Positions 1 to 10,752 of a DNA stretch of 64,000 nt are shown here, one piece after another (positions within the stretch are counted from its first letter, which is position 1; every line of letters begins with the position of its first letter). Source of the stretch: Mesorhizobium jarvisii (lineage in GTDB: Bacteria > Pseudomonadota > Alphaproteobacteria > Rhizobiales > Rhizobiaceae); assembly GCF_003601985.1 (NCBI RefSeq), contig NZ_QZXA01000012.1, positions 1 to 64,000 on the forward strand, written 5' to 3'. Position numbers and translations under genes: made by a program. Under the pieces are notes generated by a model. It was not told where the DNA came from. It made no database searches and worked only from the letters and a program-made list of their open reading frames with translations.

Positions 1-48
1 GCCCTACTGCCCTACTGCCCTACTGCCCTACTGCCCTACTGCCCTACT
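1..48. repeat. 8-bp tandem repeat array
   Basis: Six perfect copies of the octamer GCCCTACT run from the window edge to 6 bp before the GTG and 15 bp before the ATG of the next gene; the array may continue to the left. Because 8 is not a multiple of 3, all three frames read the same eight sense codons and none contains a stop. The repeat occupies the place where a ribosome binding site would be expected. Confidence 0.9.
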
Positions 49-62
49 GCCCAGTGAGCACC

Positions 63-1349
63 ATGCCTTACCAATCCCCCATTTCTCCCGGCCGCTCGTG
101 GTATGAGGACACGGCCGGACCTAGACCGGAATATCCGGCACTCGATGGCGACCGGAGTTGCGATGTCGTCATCATCGGCGGCGGCTATACCGGGCTGTCG
201 GCGGCGGTCCATCTAGCCAAGGCGGGGACCAATGTCGTCTTGATCGAAGCCTATCGCTTCGGTGACGGCGCCTCGGGGCGCAATGGCGGCCAGCTCGGCA
301 CCGGCCAGCGCTCCTGGGCAGAAGATCTGGAGGCCGAATACGGTCTGTCCCGCGCCAAGGCGCTGTTCGATCTCGCCGAAGAGGCGAAGGCGCATCTCAT
401 CGAATTCGCCGCCGCCAACCAGATCGATATCGACTACATGCCGGGCCAGCTCTCGGTGGCGCACAAGCCGCGCTATGTCGACGACTACAAGGCGCATGCC
501 GAGATCATGGCCAGCCGTTTCTCCTATCCGCATATTTCCTTCATGGATAAGACCGAGACGGCGGAGCGGCTGGGTTCGACCGCCTATTTCGGCGGCACAC
601 GCGACACCGGCACGGGCCATATCCATCCGATGAAGCTGGTGATCGGCACGGCGCGGGTGGCGGCGCATGCCGGCGCGCAGCTGTTCGAAGGGACGCCATC
701 GACCGGCATCGTTTCCGCTGGCGGCAAGGTCAGGGTTTCCACGCCAAGAGGTACCGTGACGGCGCAGAAATGCCTGGTCGCGGTCAACGCCTATGGCGGC
801 ACGCTCGAGCCGGTGAGTGCCGCGCACATCATGCCGATCGGCTCCTTCATCGGCGCGACCGTGCCGCTGGGGGCAGATTCGAAAGTGCTGCCCGGCGGCG
901 AGTCCGTCGACGATTCCCGCTTTGTGGTGCGCTATTTCCGCAAATCGCGGGACGGCCGGTTGCTGTTCGGCGGACGCGAGGTCTACGGCGTCAACGACCC
1001 GAAGGACATCCACATCCATATCCGCCGCCAGATCGTGGAGCTCTATCCGGCGCTGAAAGACATCGAGATCACCCATGGCTGGGGCGGCTATGTCGGCATC
1101 ACCGTGCCGAGGAAACCATTCGTGCGCGAAGTGATGCCCAATGTGATCTCGGCCGGGGGCTATTCCGGCCACGGTGTCATGCTGTCGAACTTCTTCGGCA
1201 AGCTCTATGCCGAAACCGTTGCCGGCAATCGCGACCGGCTGAAACTGATCGAGGATTTGAAAATTCCGCCATTTCCCGGCGGCCGCCGTTTCCGCACACC
1301 GTTGCTTTTCCTGGCGCTCAACTGGTTCGCGCTACGCGACCGGATCTAG
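63..1349 (+). CDS. FAD-dependent oxidoreductase, DAO/PuuB-like
   Basis: Predicted cytosolic flavoprotein of the D-amino-acid-oxidase fold, most like the gamma-glutamylputrescine oxidase/OrdL group that oxidises amines or amino acids. The N-terminus has a dinucleotide-binding motif VVIIGGGYTGLSAA at about residues 35-48, followed by LIEA at the end of the second strand, as expected for FAD binding. A second glycine-rich stretch, SAGGYSGHGVMLSNFFGK, near the C-terminus matches the FAD-closing motif of this family. I chose the ATG; an in-frame GTG lies 9 bp upstream, and the frame stays open through the octamer repeat, so an upstream start is possible. No convincing Shine-Dalgarno is visible. 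The substrate cannot be told from sequence. Confidence 0.85.
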   Translation: MPYQSPISPGRSWYEDTAGPRPEYPALDGDRSCDVVIIGGGYTGLSAAVHLAKAGTNVVLIEAYRFGDGASGRNGGQLGTGQRSWAEDLEAEYGLSRAKALFDLAEEAKAHLIEFAAANQIDIDYMPGQLSVAHKPRYVDDYKAHAEIMASRFSYPHISFMDKTETAERLGSTAYFGGTRDTGTGHIHPMKLVIGTARVAAHAGAQLFEGTPSTGIVSAGGKVRVSTPRGTVTAQKCLVAVNAYGGTLEPVSAAHIMPIGSFIGATVPLGADSKVLPGGESVDDSRFVVRYFRKSRDGRLLFGGREVYGVNDPKDIHIHIRRQIVELYPALKDIEITHGWGGYVGITVPRKPFVREVMPNVISAGGYSGHGVMLSNFFGKLYAETVAGNRDRLKLIEDLKIPPFPGGRRFRTPLLFLALNWFALRDRI

Positions 1350-1708
1350 GGGCACATTGGCCAGAAATGCCCCCCGCTTAGGGGAAACTATATAGGCCTG
1401 AAGTGAGTCGCATGGACCGGTTTCGAGGCGACGCGCCTCGTGCTGGATCCAATCGCCATCACGATCTGATGTAATATTGTAATATTCATTGCCCTTGCGA
1501 CACATTGCGGAAATGGCGGCAAAGGCGCAGAATCGCTTATAATGGCGTACTGATGCCACAATCGGGGGCGAAAGGTTCGCGCTTCTGGGCGACTATTCGG
1601 GGATTGCTGCGGGCTTGCCCGTGTTGATTTTTGGGACCGATGCCGATTAGACGCCGGACTTCCGGCAACGATCGAAAGAACATCGGCCCGCGTATGGAGG
1701 TGGCGAGA
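1350..1708. other. intergenic region with a GC hairpin
   Basis: About 360 bp without a supported gene. Its left end has an inverted repeat GGGGCA / TGCCCC (1349-1354 and 1368-1373, 13-nt loop) directly at the stop codon of the flavoprotein gene. It could act as a terminator but lacks a U-tract. Around 1470-1490 the sequence becomes AT-rich (TAATATTGTAATATT), compatible with a promoter for the downstream SH3 gene. I see nothing else. Confidence 0.45.
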
Positions 1709-2584
1709 GTGAGAGAGCCCTTCAGTTTCGGTGTCCCGGAACGTCGGCGCTTTGCCATGCAGTTTGGATACGACATGCGGCCGTCCTTCTGGCAGGGAGT
1801 CCGTTCGAACTCGCATCTGGTGATTGCCGCGGTCGGCACCGCCGCACTGCTCGGCGTGGCCGCGGTGGCGCTCTGGCTGGCATTGCCGACGAGCGAGCGG
1901 CAAGCAGCCGCCAGCCAGGAACAGAGCATTCCGACCATTCCGGTGAAAACGACGAAGATCGTCCCGGCCGGAACCACGGTGGCCGCGGCGACCGTGCCAC
2001 AGCCCGCCCGCAAGTCCGACCAGGTCTCACCGACGATGGCGACGGCGAAAGCAACCATACAAACGCTAGCGGCCAATGATCCCCGCTGGACTGGAGCGCA
2101 GCCGAAGGCCGCTTCGGCGGCACCCGATCAGGCGGCTGCCCCCAGCCAGGCGGCCAATCAGGCTAAGCCGACGCCAGACAAGCCGGCCGTCGCGGCGGCA
2201 TTCGCGCCATCGGCGACCGATACTGATGCCGCCAGCGAACTTGCCAAGGTTGCCGCGCCGGCACCAGCGGCAAGCAGCAATCCGGATGGAGCCAAGACCG
2301 CCGCGATCCCTGAAGTGCAGCCACAAGCGCCCGAACAGCAGCCGACGGCGAGTGATGATGGCAGCAAGGCCAAGGCCAAGCCACGCAAGGTGGCGGCGGC
2401 CGGCAACGGGCGCATCCTGAGACCGGTGACCATGCGCAGCGGCCCGAAGAAGAACGCAGCCGCCATCGGCACTGTGCCGGCAAGAACCTCGGTGCAGGTG
2501 ATGAACTGCAAGCAATGGTGCCAGATCGTCTACAACGGCAAGACCGGCTGGGTCTACAAGAGCTACATCAAGACCGGCGGCTGA
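1709..2584 (+). CDS. SH3-domain envelope protein
   Basis: Membrane-anchored protein of about 291 residues. A short cytoplasmic tail is followed by a hydrophobic segment (LVIAAVGTAALLGVAAVALWLAL) and a long Ala/Pro/Lys-rich periplasmic linker. The C-terminal bacterial SH3 domain (about the last 65 residues: RPVTMRSGPKKNAAAIGTV ... GWVYKSYI) has the usual conserved RSGP and GW motifs. Such domains commonly bind peptidoglycan, so a cell-wall role is inferred. The GTG start is chosen because GGAGG lies 8 nt upstream (1696-1700). The frame is open to 1631, and an ATG at 1694 is the alternative. The next gene is convergent. Confidence 0.75.
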   Translation: MREPFSFGVPERRRFAMQFGYDMRPSFWQGVRSNSHLVIAAVGTAALLGVAAVALWLALPTSERQAAASQEQSIPTIPVKTTKIVPAGTTVAAATVPQPARKSDQVSPTMATAKATIQTLAANDPRWTGAQPKAASAAPDQAAAPSQAANQAKPTPDKPAVAAAFAPSATDTDAASELAKVAAPAPAASSNPDGAKTAAIPEVQPQAPEQQPTASDDGSKAKAKPRKVAAAGNGRILRPVTMRSGPKKNAAAIGTVPARTSVQVMNCKQWCQIVYNGKTGWVYKSYIKTGG

Positions 2585-2707
2585 TGTACCGGCGCATTTG
2601 CGGCTGAGGCCGGACTCGCCACCGCACGATTTGCGCCCTGCCGGTACAAGTCAAACTTGAAGTCACAGGCTCGGTCGAACCGACCTGCGCCACAATGACG
2701 ATGCGCT

Positions 2708-3469
2708 TCAGATGCAGCGGCCGCCATCGACCTCCAGCGCCACGCCGGTGATGAAGGCAGCTTCGTCCGACGCCAGCCAGAGTGCGGCATTGGCGATGTC
2801 GAGCGGCGTCGAAAGCCGGCCGAGCGGGATCGAGGCGCGGAAAGTCTCGCGAATCTGCGGCGTATCGGCGCCCATGAATTTCTCCAGCATGCCGGTTTCG
2901 CCGGCGACCGGGCAGAGGCAATTGACGCGAATGTTCTTCGGCGCGAGTTCCACCGCCATCGACTTGGTGGCGGTGATCGCCCAACCTTTCGAGGCATTGT
3001 ACCAGGTGAGGCCGGGTCGAGGCCTGAGGCCAGCGGTGGAGGCCGTGGTCAGGATAACGCCGCCACCTTGCCGCTCCATGATCGGCACCACGGCAAGGGC
3101 CGCGTGATAGATCGCCTTCATATTGACAGCGGTGATCAGGTCGAAGGTTTCCTCGTCGACCTTCAGCATGTCGCCGTTGCGGTGGGTGTAACCGGCATTG
3201 TTGACCATGATGTCGATGCGGCCGAAGGCGCTTTTGGCGGCATAGACCATCTCGTCGAATTCGGAGCGCAGCGAGACATCGGTCTGCGTCCAGATGGCCG
3301 CCTCGCCGATCTCACCGGCGACGCGCTCCGCACCCTTGGCGTTGAGGTCGGCCACAACGACCCTGGCGCCTTCCTGCGCGAAGCGCTTGGCCATGCCTTC
3401 GCCGAAGCCGGATGCCGCGCCGGTGATGATGGCGACCTTGTTTTCCAGACGCATGCTTTTCCCGCTCAT
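2708..3469 (-). CDS. SDR family NAD(P)-dependent oxidoreductase
   Basis: Classical short-chain dehydrogenase of 253 residues, the usual family length. Visible hallmarks are TGAASGFG (cofactor glycine motif, about residues 16-23), NNAG (90-93), catalytic Ser144, Tyr157 and Lys161 in YNASK, and a typical C-terminal GVALEVDGG. The acidic residue after the second strand (VVVADLNAKG) favours NAD over NADP. The ATG at 3469 has AGGAAG 6 nt upstream; an internal ATG at 3454 (MRLENKVAIITG) is also plausible, and the open frame reaches 3529. The substrate is unknown. It stands alone, divergent from the zwf operon. Confidence 0.85.
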   Translation of the reverse strand: MSGKSMRLENKVAIITGAASGFGEGMAKRFAQEGARVVVADLNAKGAERVAGEIGEAAIWTQTDVSLRSEFDEMVYAAKSAFGRIDIMVNNAGYTHRNGDMLKVDEETFDLITAVNMKAIYHAALAVVPIMERQGGGVILTTASTAGLRPRPGLTWYNASKGWAITATKSMAVELAPKNIRVNCLCPVAGETGMLEKFMGADTPQIRETFRASIPLGRLSTPLDIANAALWLASDEAAFITGVALEVDGGRCI

Positions 3470-3763
3470 CGATGTCTTCCTGGGACCAATAGAGCGGCTG
3501 ACCGGCGCGGCCGATGCCGCGACAGACAAGGCGCTATTTCTCCCTTAGCTTTCGTCACATTCACGTTCTATGCTGCAACTGCGAAAGCTTCCGGAGTCTT
3601 CGTTCACCGACAAGCCTCCGGCAAGCGCCAGTGTCAAGCGCACATGTGGATCCAATCAATATCCAGCGATTGGTCCTCGATGTGACACCATGGCACTGGA
3701 AAATTTAAATCGATTAGAATATATCAGCCGCGTACTCGCGACCGGCGTCAAAGCGGACAGACC

Positions 3764-5214
<1,451 letters not shown>

Positions 5215-5233
<19 letters not shown>

Positions 5234-5931
5234 ACGGCGCCAGCTACAACTGGAACGCTTTCCCCGACCGTCCGCAACTGGCAGCGGCGCTGGCCGGCCG
5301 CGTGGCCGACCGGCTAACCAAGGCGATCGCCGTGCGCGGCACGGCCGTGCTGGCCGTCTCCGGCGGCACGACGCCGGCAAAATTCTTCGCCGCCCTCTCG
5401 GCGATGCCGATCGCCTGGGACAAGGTGATCGTGACGCTGGTCGACGAGCGTTTCGTGCCCGCCTCCTCGCCGCGCTCCAATGCCGGGCTGGTGGCCGCCA
5501 ATCTCTTGCAGAACGCGGCCAAGGCGGCGCGCTTCGTGCCCCTCTACCATGAGGCATCGGGCATCGAGGATGCAGCGGCATCCGACGATGCGGCGCTGCG
5601 CTCCCTGCCCTGGCCGCTCGATGTCGTGGTGCTCGGCATGGGGCCGGACGGCCACACCGCCTCGTTCTTTCCCGATGCCGACGATCTGGCCAAGCTGCTC
5701 GACCCGGCCTCGGACCGGATCATCCTGCCGGTCCACGCGGCCAGTGCGGGCGAGCCGCGGCTCACCTTGACGCTGGCGCGCATCATCGATGCCGGCTTCA
5801 TCGCGCTGCACATAGAGGGCGAGGACAAGCGCGCCGCCTTCGACGGCGCGGTCGCGCCCGGGCCGCGAAAGCCGATCCGCGCCGTGCTCGACGCCGCGCC
5901 CAGGCCCGTAGAGGTTTTCTGGGCGCCTTGA
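5215..5931 (+). CDS. pgl: 6-phosphogluconolactonase
   Basis: Hydrolyses 6-phosphogluconolactone to 6-phosphogluconate, the second step after Zwf. The 238-residue product belongs to the DevB/NagB-fold family. The N-terminal phosphate-binding loop VSGGTTPAKFF, the strand VTLVDERFVP and GMGPDGHTASFFP are all typical. The start lies inside the zwf 3' end, so translational coupling is likely. It is followed by a perfect 8-bp inverted repeat before edd. Confidence 0.95.
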
Positions 5932-5946
5932 TTTCTTATATTTAGT

Positions 5947-5981
5947 GGTCCCGGCAACGGCGGGAGGATGTTTCCGGGACC
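5947..5981 (+). repeat. inverted repeat between pgl and edd
   Basis: GGTCCCGG (5947-5954) is perfectly complementary to CCGGGACC (5974-5981), with a 19-nt spacer that contains a GGAGG. In mRNA it would form an 8-bp GC-rich stem about 20 nt before the edd start. No U-tract follows, so an RNA-processing or differential-expression element is more likely than a terminator. Confidence 0.5.
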
Positions 5982-6003
5982 TCGCCTGAAAGGACCGACC
6001 GCC

Positions 6004-7827
6004 ATGACCGCAAGACGCGACATCGAAGCCATCACGGAGCGCATCCGCCAACGTTCGAAGGCGGGCCGCGAGCGCTATCTCGGCCGTATCGCCGAAGCGT
6101 CGAACCAGACCGCCAACCGGTCGGTTCTGTCCTGCGGCAACCTCGCCCACGGCTTTGCGGTATGCAGCCCCTCGGAGAAGCTGGCGCTCGGCGCCGACAA
6201 GGTGCCCAATCTCGGCATCATCACCTCCTACAACGACATGCTGTCGGCGCATCAGCCCTTCGAAACCTTCCCTGCCCTGATCAAGGAGGCCGCGCGCGAG
6301 GCCGGCGGCATCGCCCAGGTGGCCGGTGGCGTGCCGGCGATGTGCGACGGCGTCACGCAGGGCCAGCCCGGCATGGAATTGTCGCTGTTCTCGCGCGACG
6401 TGATCGCCATGTCGGCGGCGGTCGGCCTGTCGCACAACATGTTCGACGCCGCCGTCTTTCTCGGCGTCTGCGACAAGATCGTACCGGGATTGGTGATCGC
6501 GGCGCTGACCTTCGGCCATCTGCCGGCGGTGTTCATCCCGGCCGGACCGATGACGACCGGGCTTCCCAACGACGAGAAGGCCAAGGTCCGCCAGCTTTAT
6601 GCCGAGGGCAAGGCGGGGCGCGCCGAACTGCTGGAAGCCGAGTCCAAATCCTACCACGGGCCGGGCACCTGCACCTTCTACGGCACGGCGAACTCCAACC
6701 AGATGCTGATGGAGATCATGGGCCTGCACACGCCCGGCGCCTCCTTCGTCAATCCCGGCACGCCGTTGCGTGATGCGCTAACCCGCGAAGCGACGAAGCG
6801 GGCCCTCGCCATCACCGCGCTCGGCAATGCCTATACGCCGGTCGGGCGGATGATCGACGAGCGGTCCATCGTCAACGGCGTCGTCGGCCTGCATGCCACC
6901 GGCGGCTCGACCAATCATACCATCCACCTGATCGCCATGGCGGCGGCAGCCGGCATCGCACTGACCTGGCAGGATATTTCCGACCTCTCGGAAGCGGTGC
7001 CGCTTCTGGCCCGCGTATATCCGAACGGGCTTGCCGACGTGAACCATTTCCATGCCGCCGGCGGGCTCGGCTTCCTGATCCGCGAACTGCTTGACGAAGG
7101 CGTGTTGCACGAGGATGTGCAGACGGTGTGGGGCGAAGGCCTGCGGCCCTATGCGGTCGAGGCAAAGCTCGGTGCCGACGGCTCTGTGGTGCGCGAGGCC
7201 TCGCCGCAGGCCAGCGGCGACGAAAAGGTGCTGGCGCCGTTCAGCAAGGCGTTCCAGCCGACAGGCGGCCTGAAGGTGCTGGCGGGCAATCTCGGCCATG
7301 CCGTCATCAAGACCTCCGCCGTCAAGCCGGAACGACGCCTCATCGAGGCGCCGGCGAAGGTGTTCGACAGCCAGCAGGGCCTCAACGATGCGTTCAAGGC
7401 CGGCACGCTCACTGGCGATTTCATCGCCGTCATCCGCTTCCAGGGTCCGAAGGCCAATGGCATGCCGGAACTGCACAAGCTGACCACCGTGCTTGGCATC
7501 CTGCAGGACCGAGGCCAGCGCGTCGCGCTGGTGACAGACGGGCGCATGTCGGGCGCTTCCGGCAAGGTCCCGGCGGCGATCCATGTGACGCCGGAAGCCG
7601 TCGAGGACGGGCCGATCGCCCGGATCCATGACGGCGACATCATCCGCCTCGACGCCGATGCCGGAACGCTGGAGGTGCTGGTGCCGGGAACCGAGTTCGC
7701 GCTGCGCCGCACCGCCGAAGCCGACCTCATCGGCAACGAGTTCGGCTTCGGCCGCGAGCTTTTCGCCGGCTTCCGGCAGCTGGTGGGCCGTGCCGACCAT
7801 GGCGCCAGCGCCTTCGGAACCGCCTGA
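6004..7827 (+). CDS. edd: phosphogluconate dehydratase
   Basis: Dehydrates 6-phosphogluconate to 2-keto-3-deoxy-6-phosphogluconate, the defining Entner-Doudoroff step; a member of the IlvD/Edd [4Fe-4S] family. The 607 residues match the family length. Cysteines typical of cluster ligands occur in LSCGNLAHG, GVPAMCDGVTQGQPGM and GVCDKIVPG; the C-terminal VTDGRMSGASGKVPAA is also a family signature. The ATG at 6004 is preferred because AAAGGA precedes it; an upstream in-frame ATG at 5968 would sit inside the inverted repeat. The aldolase gene (eda) is not in this window. Confidence 0.96.
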   Translation: MTARRDIEAITERIRQRSKAGRERYLGRIAEASNQTANRSVLSCGNLAHGFAVCSPSEKLALGADKVPNLGIITSYNDMLSAHQPFETFPALIKEAAREAGGIAQVAGGVPAMCDGVTQGQPGMELSLFSRDVIAMSAAVGLSHNMFDAAVFLGVCDKIVPGLVIAALTFGHLPAVFIPAGPMTTGLPNDEKAKVRQLYAEGKAGRAELLEAESKSYHGPGTCTFYGTANSNQMLMEIMGLHTPGASFVNPGTPLRDALTREATKRALAITALGNAYTPVGRMIDERSIVNGVVGLHATGGSTNHTIHLIAMAAAAGIALTWQDISDLSEAVPLLARVYPNGLADVNHFHAAGGLGFLIRELLDEGVLHEDVQTVWGEGLRPYAVEAKLGADGSVVREASPQASGDEKVLAPFSKAFQPTGGLKVLAGNLGHAVIKTSAVKPERRLIEAPAKVFDSQQGLNDAFKAGTLTGDFIAVIRFQGPKANGMPELHKLTTVLGILQDRGQRVALVTDGRMSGASGKVPAAIHVTPEAVEDGPIARIHDGDIIRLDADAGTLEVLVPGTEFALRRTAEADLIGNEFGFGRELFAGFRQLVGRADHGASAFGTA

Positions 7828-7846
7828 TATTCCTGGCTTCCAAAAG

Positions 7847-7876
7847 AAAAGGGCGGCCTTGAGCCGCCCTTTTTTG
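7847..7876 (+). terminator. Rho-independent terminator after edd
   Basis: GGGCGGC (7851-7857) and GCCGCCC (7863-7869) form a 7-bp GC stem with a 5-nt loop, followed by TTTTTT. An A-rich run precedes the stem, so the element should also work for the converging VWA gene on the other strand. It is the clearest intrinsic terminator in the window. Confidence 0.9.
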
Positions 7877-7892
7877 TTTGTCCTGCTGGATG

Positions 7893-9554
7893 CTACTCGA
7901 CTTTGAGTTCACTCCGCTCGCCGGCCTTGACCGTGAAGGGCGTCTCCTTGTCGGCCTTGTCTGTGGTGAAGTTGGTCACGAGCACGTAGTCGCCCGCCGC
8001 CAGCGTGGACTGCATCTTTTCGCCATAGGCGTAGGTCACCTGCTTGCGTTCGCCCTGGATGTTCTTCTTGGCCTCGTAGATCTTGAAGCCATCCGCGCCT
8101 GGCGCGTCGACGGCCAGGACGCCCGCGTTCAGCGTCACGTTGACATCGGTCATCTGCCCGACCGTCACGCTGAAAGGCTGTTCCGTGGACACGGCCTGCA
8201 CGTCGACACCGATCACATAGTCGCCCGGAGGCAGATCGAACTGGCTGTCGGGGCCGTAGGCGTAAGTCACCTGATCGCGGCTGCCATCAAGCTTCTTGGC
8301 CGCCTTGTACACCTTCCAACCCACATCGGTTTCGGCCTTCTCGCCGCCCTTTGTGTAGAAGGCGTTTGCCTTGGCCTTGCCGACGCCGACGATCATGTCC
8401 TTGTCGACGACCTGGCCGGCGGCAAGCTGCATGGTTTCGCTTGCCTCGCCGGCTCCCAGCTTCACGGTGACCTTGGTCTCGCCGGCCGGAACGACGAACT
8501 TGACCTCGCCATAGTTGCTGTCCGACGTGCCGCCGGGATAGGCGATGCTGATCTGCGCATTGCGGTCGACATCGGCGCCTGGCGCCGGCCGGGCGTGGAT
8601 GGAGAGCTCGGCGGCGTTTAGATTGAGCGAAAGCTCTGTTGCCTTGTCCGCCGTCAGCGTGACCTTCTGCTCGGCCTTGGCGCCGCCGCTCGAGGCGACG
8701 ACGATGTAGTTGCCAGCGGGAACGTGGAATTTGACAGCATTGTAGCCGTCATTGACATGGTCTCCACCGACACCTTTGGCATCGTCCGGAAAGACTTCAT
8801 AGTAGACGTCGATCTTCGGCACCTCGCCGCCCTCTTTCAAGAACGCTTGCGGGATGAGGTTGTAGTCGACCTCGGCGGCTTTCGGCGCAGGCGCCGGTGC
8901 GGGAGCCGGTTCAGGCGCGGGTGCCGGCGCCGGGGCAGCGACGGTTTCGACCAAGGCTTCCTGCAACGCCTTCTCATCGGAGGCCTGGATGTATTTGCCG
9001 CCGGTGTTTTCAGCCAGGCACGCGATCTGCTTGCCCTCGTCGGCTGTCAATCCGAAGCCGACGACATCGGCGGTGAAGTCGACGCCGGATGCCTTGAGTT
9101 CCTTGCCCAGTGCACAGGGGTCGCCGCCGCAGGTTTCGAGCCCATCGGTGATCAGGACGACGGTTGCCTTGTCCTCGGTGTATTTCAGCGCTTCCGCCGC
9201 CTGCTTGACGGCCGCCGTCAACGGCGTCTTGCCAAGGAATTTCAGACTGTCGGCGGCATCCGTGATGGCGCTTGCCGAGCCTGCCTGAGGCGGCACGATC
9301 AGCTGAATGTCCTCGCAGCTGCCTTTTTCGCGATGGCCGTAGGCCATGAAGCCGATCTCGTCGTCGGCGGGAACCGATTGAAGCACGGTCCTCAGAGATT
9401 CCCTGGCGATTTCGAGCTTGGGCTTGCCGTCGATCTGCGCCCACATCGAGCCGGACGCATCAAGAATGATGATGACCTTGTTTGCGGCAAAGCCGAACGT
9501 CGTCATCGACAAAAGGAGGATCGCCGCAGCGAAGCTCCGCGCAAATACCGCCAT
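7893..9554 (-). CDS. secreted VWA-domain protein with C-terminal repeats
   Basis: A 553-residue exported protein. It has an N-terminal signal peptide (MAVFARSFAAAILLLSMTT ... FAA) and then a von Willebrand A domain with the metal-ion site DASGSMW and later TDGLETCGG. After an Ala/Pro linker (APAPAPEPAPAP) come beta-rich modules. The two most similar are KVYKAAKKLDGSRDQVTYAYG and KIYEAKKNIQGERKQVTYAYG, each followed by a GDYV-type strand. This suggests a periplasmic or surface binding protein; the ligand is unknown. The start at 9554 has AGGAG 7 nt upstream. The frame is open to 9620, but that extension lacks a signal peptide. Confidence 0.85.
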   Translation of the reverse strand: MAVFARSFAAAILLLSMTTFGFAANKVIIILDASGSMWAQIDGKPKLEIARESLRTVLQSVPADDEIGFMAYGHREKGSCEDIQLIVPPQAGSASAITDAADSLKFLGKTPLTAAVKQAAEALKYTEDKATVVLITDGLETCGGDPCALGKELKASGVDFTADVVGFGLTADEGKQIACLAENTGGKYIQASDEKALQEALVETVAAPAPAPAPEPAPAPAPAPKAAEVDYNLIPQAFLKEGGEVPKIDVYYEVFPDDAKGVGGDHVNDGYNAVKFHVPAGNYIVVASSGGAKAEQKVTLTADKATELSLNLNAAELSIHARPAPGADVDRNAQISIAYPGGTSDSNYGEVKFVVPAGETKVTVKLGAGEASETMQLAAGQVVDKDMIVGVGKAKANAFYTKGGEKAETDVGWKVYKAAKKLDGSRDQVTYAYGPDSQFDLPPGDYVIGVDVQAVSTEQPFSVTVGQMTDVNVTLNAGVLAVDAPGADGFKIYEAKKNIQGERKQVTYAYGEKMQSTLAAGDYVLVTNFTTDKADKETPFTVKAGERSELKVE

Positions 9555-9725
9555 CGAAATCTCCTGAGTTAGCCCCCTAATCCGCACAGGGAAGCTATTT
9601 GAGGCGGCGTCAGGACACAAGCCCGGCGCGGCCGTGTCGCTCAGGCCTCTGGGCGGGGAAAAAAGCGTTCATGCGGCAGGATCGCCCGAGCAGCAGGCGT
9701 CTTGGAGCCAGACCGAAGCCCCGGC

Positions 9726-10745
9726 TCAGTAGGTGGTGCGGCGCTCTTCCGAAGGCGGCCTGCCGAACTGCAGCCGGTAGCTCTGGGCGAAATAGGAGTG
9801 CGAGGTGAAGCCGGTCGCGATCGCCACGTCGAGGATCGGCATGTTGGTCTGGCGCAGCAATTCGCGCGCCCGCTCCAGCCGCAACCGCATGTAGTAGCGG
9901 CCCGGCGTGACGTTGAGGTGGCGCAGGAACAGACGCTCGACCTGGCGCACCGAAAGGCCGGCCGATTTGGCGAGTTGCACCGCCGAGAGCGGCTCGTCGA
10001 GATGGTCGGCCATCAGCTCGACGATGCGCCTCAGCTTCTCCGACTTGCCGGTCAGATCGCGTTCCGGCCCGACGCGCTGGCGGTCGCCGGCCGAGCGGAT
10101 GCGCTCGTGCTGGAACTGGTTGGCGACGCCATTGGCGAGGTTCGAGCCGAAATCGCCGCGCACGATCTCCAGCATCAAATCGATCGAGGTCGTGCCGCCG
10201 GCGCAGGTGTAGCGCTTGCGGTCGATCTCGAAGACATTGCCGGTGCAGTTGATGTCGGGGAAGCGCTCCATGAAGCCGGCGCGGTTTTCCCAATGGATGG
10301 TGCAGCGGTAACCGTCGAGCTGGCCGGCCTCGGCCAATAGGTAGGACCCGACCGACAGTGCTCCGAGCGCGTTGCCGCGCCGGCCCCAGCTGCGCAAAGC
10401 CGCCAGAACCTTGCTCTTGCCGGGAAATTCGGTTGTCAGCCCTACCGAAACGAAGAGGATGTCGACCGGCGGCAGGTCGGCTACGGCATAGTCGATCTTG
10501 AGAGGCAGGCCGTTGGACGCCATCACCGGATCGCCATCGGCCGACACCGTGGTCCAGCCATAGAAATCGCGGCCGAGCAGACGGTTCGCCGACCGGAACG
10601 TGTCGATCGCCGCGGCCAACGAGAACATGGAAAACTTGTCGACCAGCAGGAAGGCGAACTGCCGGCCACCTTGAACGGGATCAGTCGTGACCGGCCGTTC
10701 CGGGGAAATGGTGGGGTTCGGCAAAACTGGCGCTTTCAGGGTCAA
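9726..10745 (-). CDS. GlxA-family AraC-type transcriptional regulator
   Basis: Transcription factor of about 339 residues. An N-terminal DJ-1/PfpI (class I glutamine-amidotransferase-like) sensor domain covers roughly residues 28-200, and a C-terminal AraC/XylS double helix-turn-helix covers about 230-335 (LSAVQLAKSAGLSVRQVERLF and ILDVAIATGFTSHSYFAQSY). Relatives regulate amine, arginine or betaine catabolism. The only upstream start codon in frame is a TTG at 10745, 7 bp after the folD stop, without a clear Shine-Dalgarno, so the start is uncertain. It probably shares a transcript with folD, though no functional link is obvious. Confidence 0.88.
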   Translation of the reverse strand: MTLKAPVLPNPTISPERPVTTDPVQGGRQFAFLLVDKFSMFSLAAAIDTFRSANRLLGRDFYGWTTVSADGDPVMASNGLPLKIDYAVADLPPVDILFVSVGLTTEFPGKSKVLAALRSWGRRGNALGALSVGSYLLAEAGQLDGYRCTIHWENRAGFMERFPDINCTGNVFEIDRKRYTCAGGTTSIDLMLEIVRGDFGSNLANGVANQFQHERIRSAGDRQRVGPERDLTGKSEKLRRIVELMADHLDEPLSAVQLAKSAGLSVRQVERLFLRHLNVTPGRYYMRLRLERARELLRQTNMPILDVAIATGFTSHSYFAQSYRLQFGRPPSEERRTTY

Positions 10746-10752
10746 CCCGGGC

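Noticed and set aside
5314..6729. 471-codon minus-strand frame opposite pgl and edd
   Set aside because: Antisense to conserved enzymes and without recognisable motifs.
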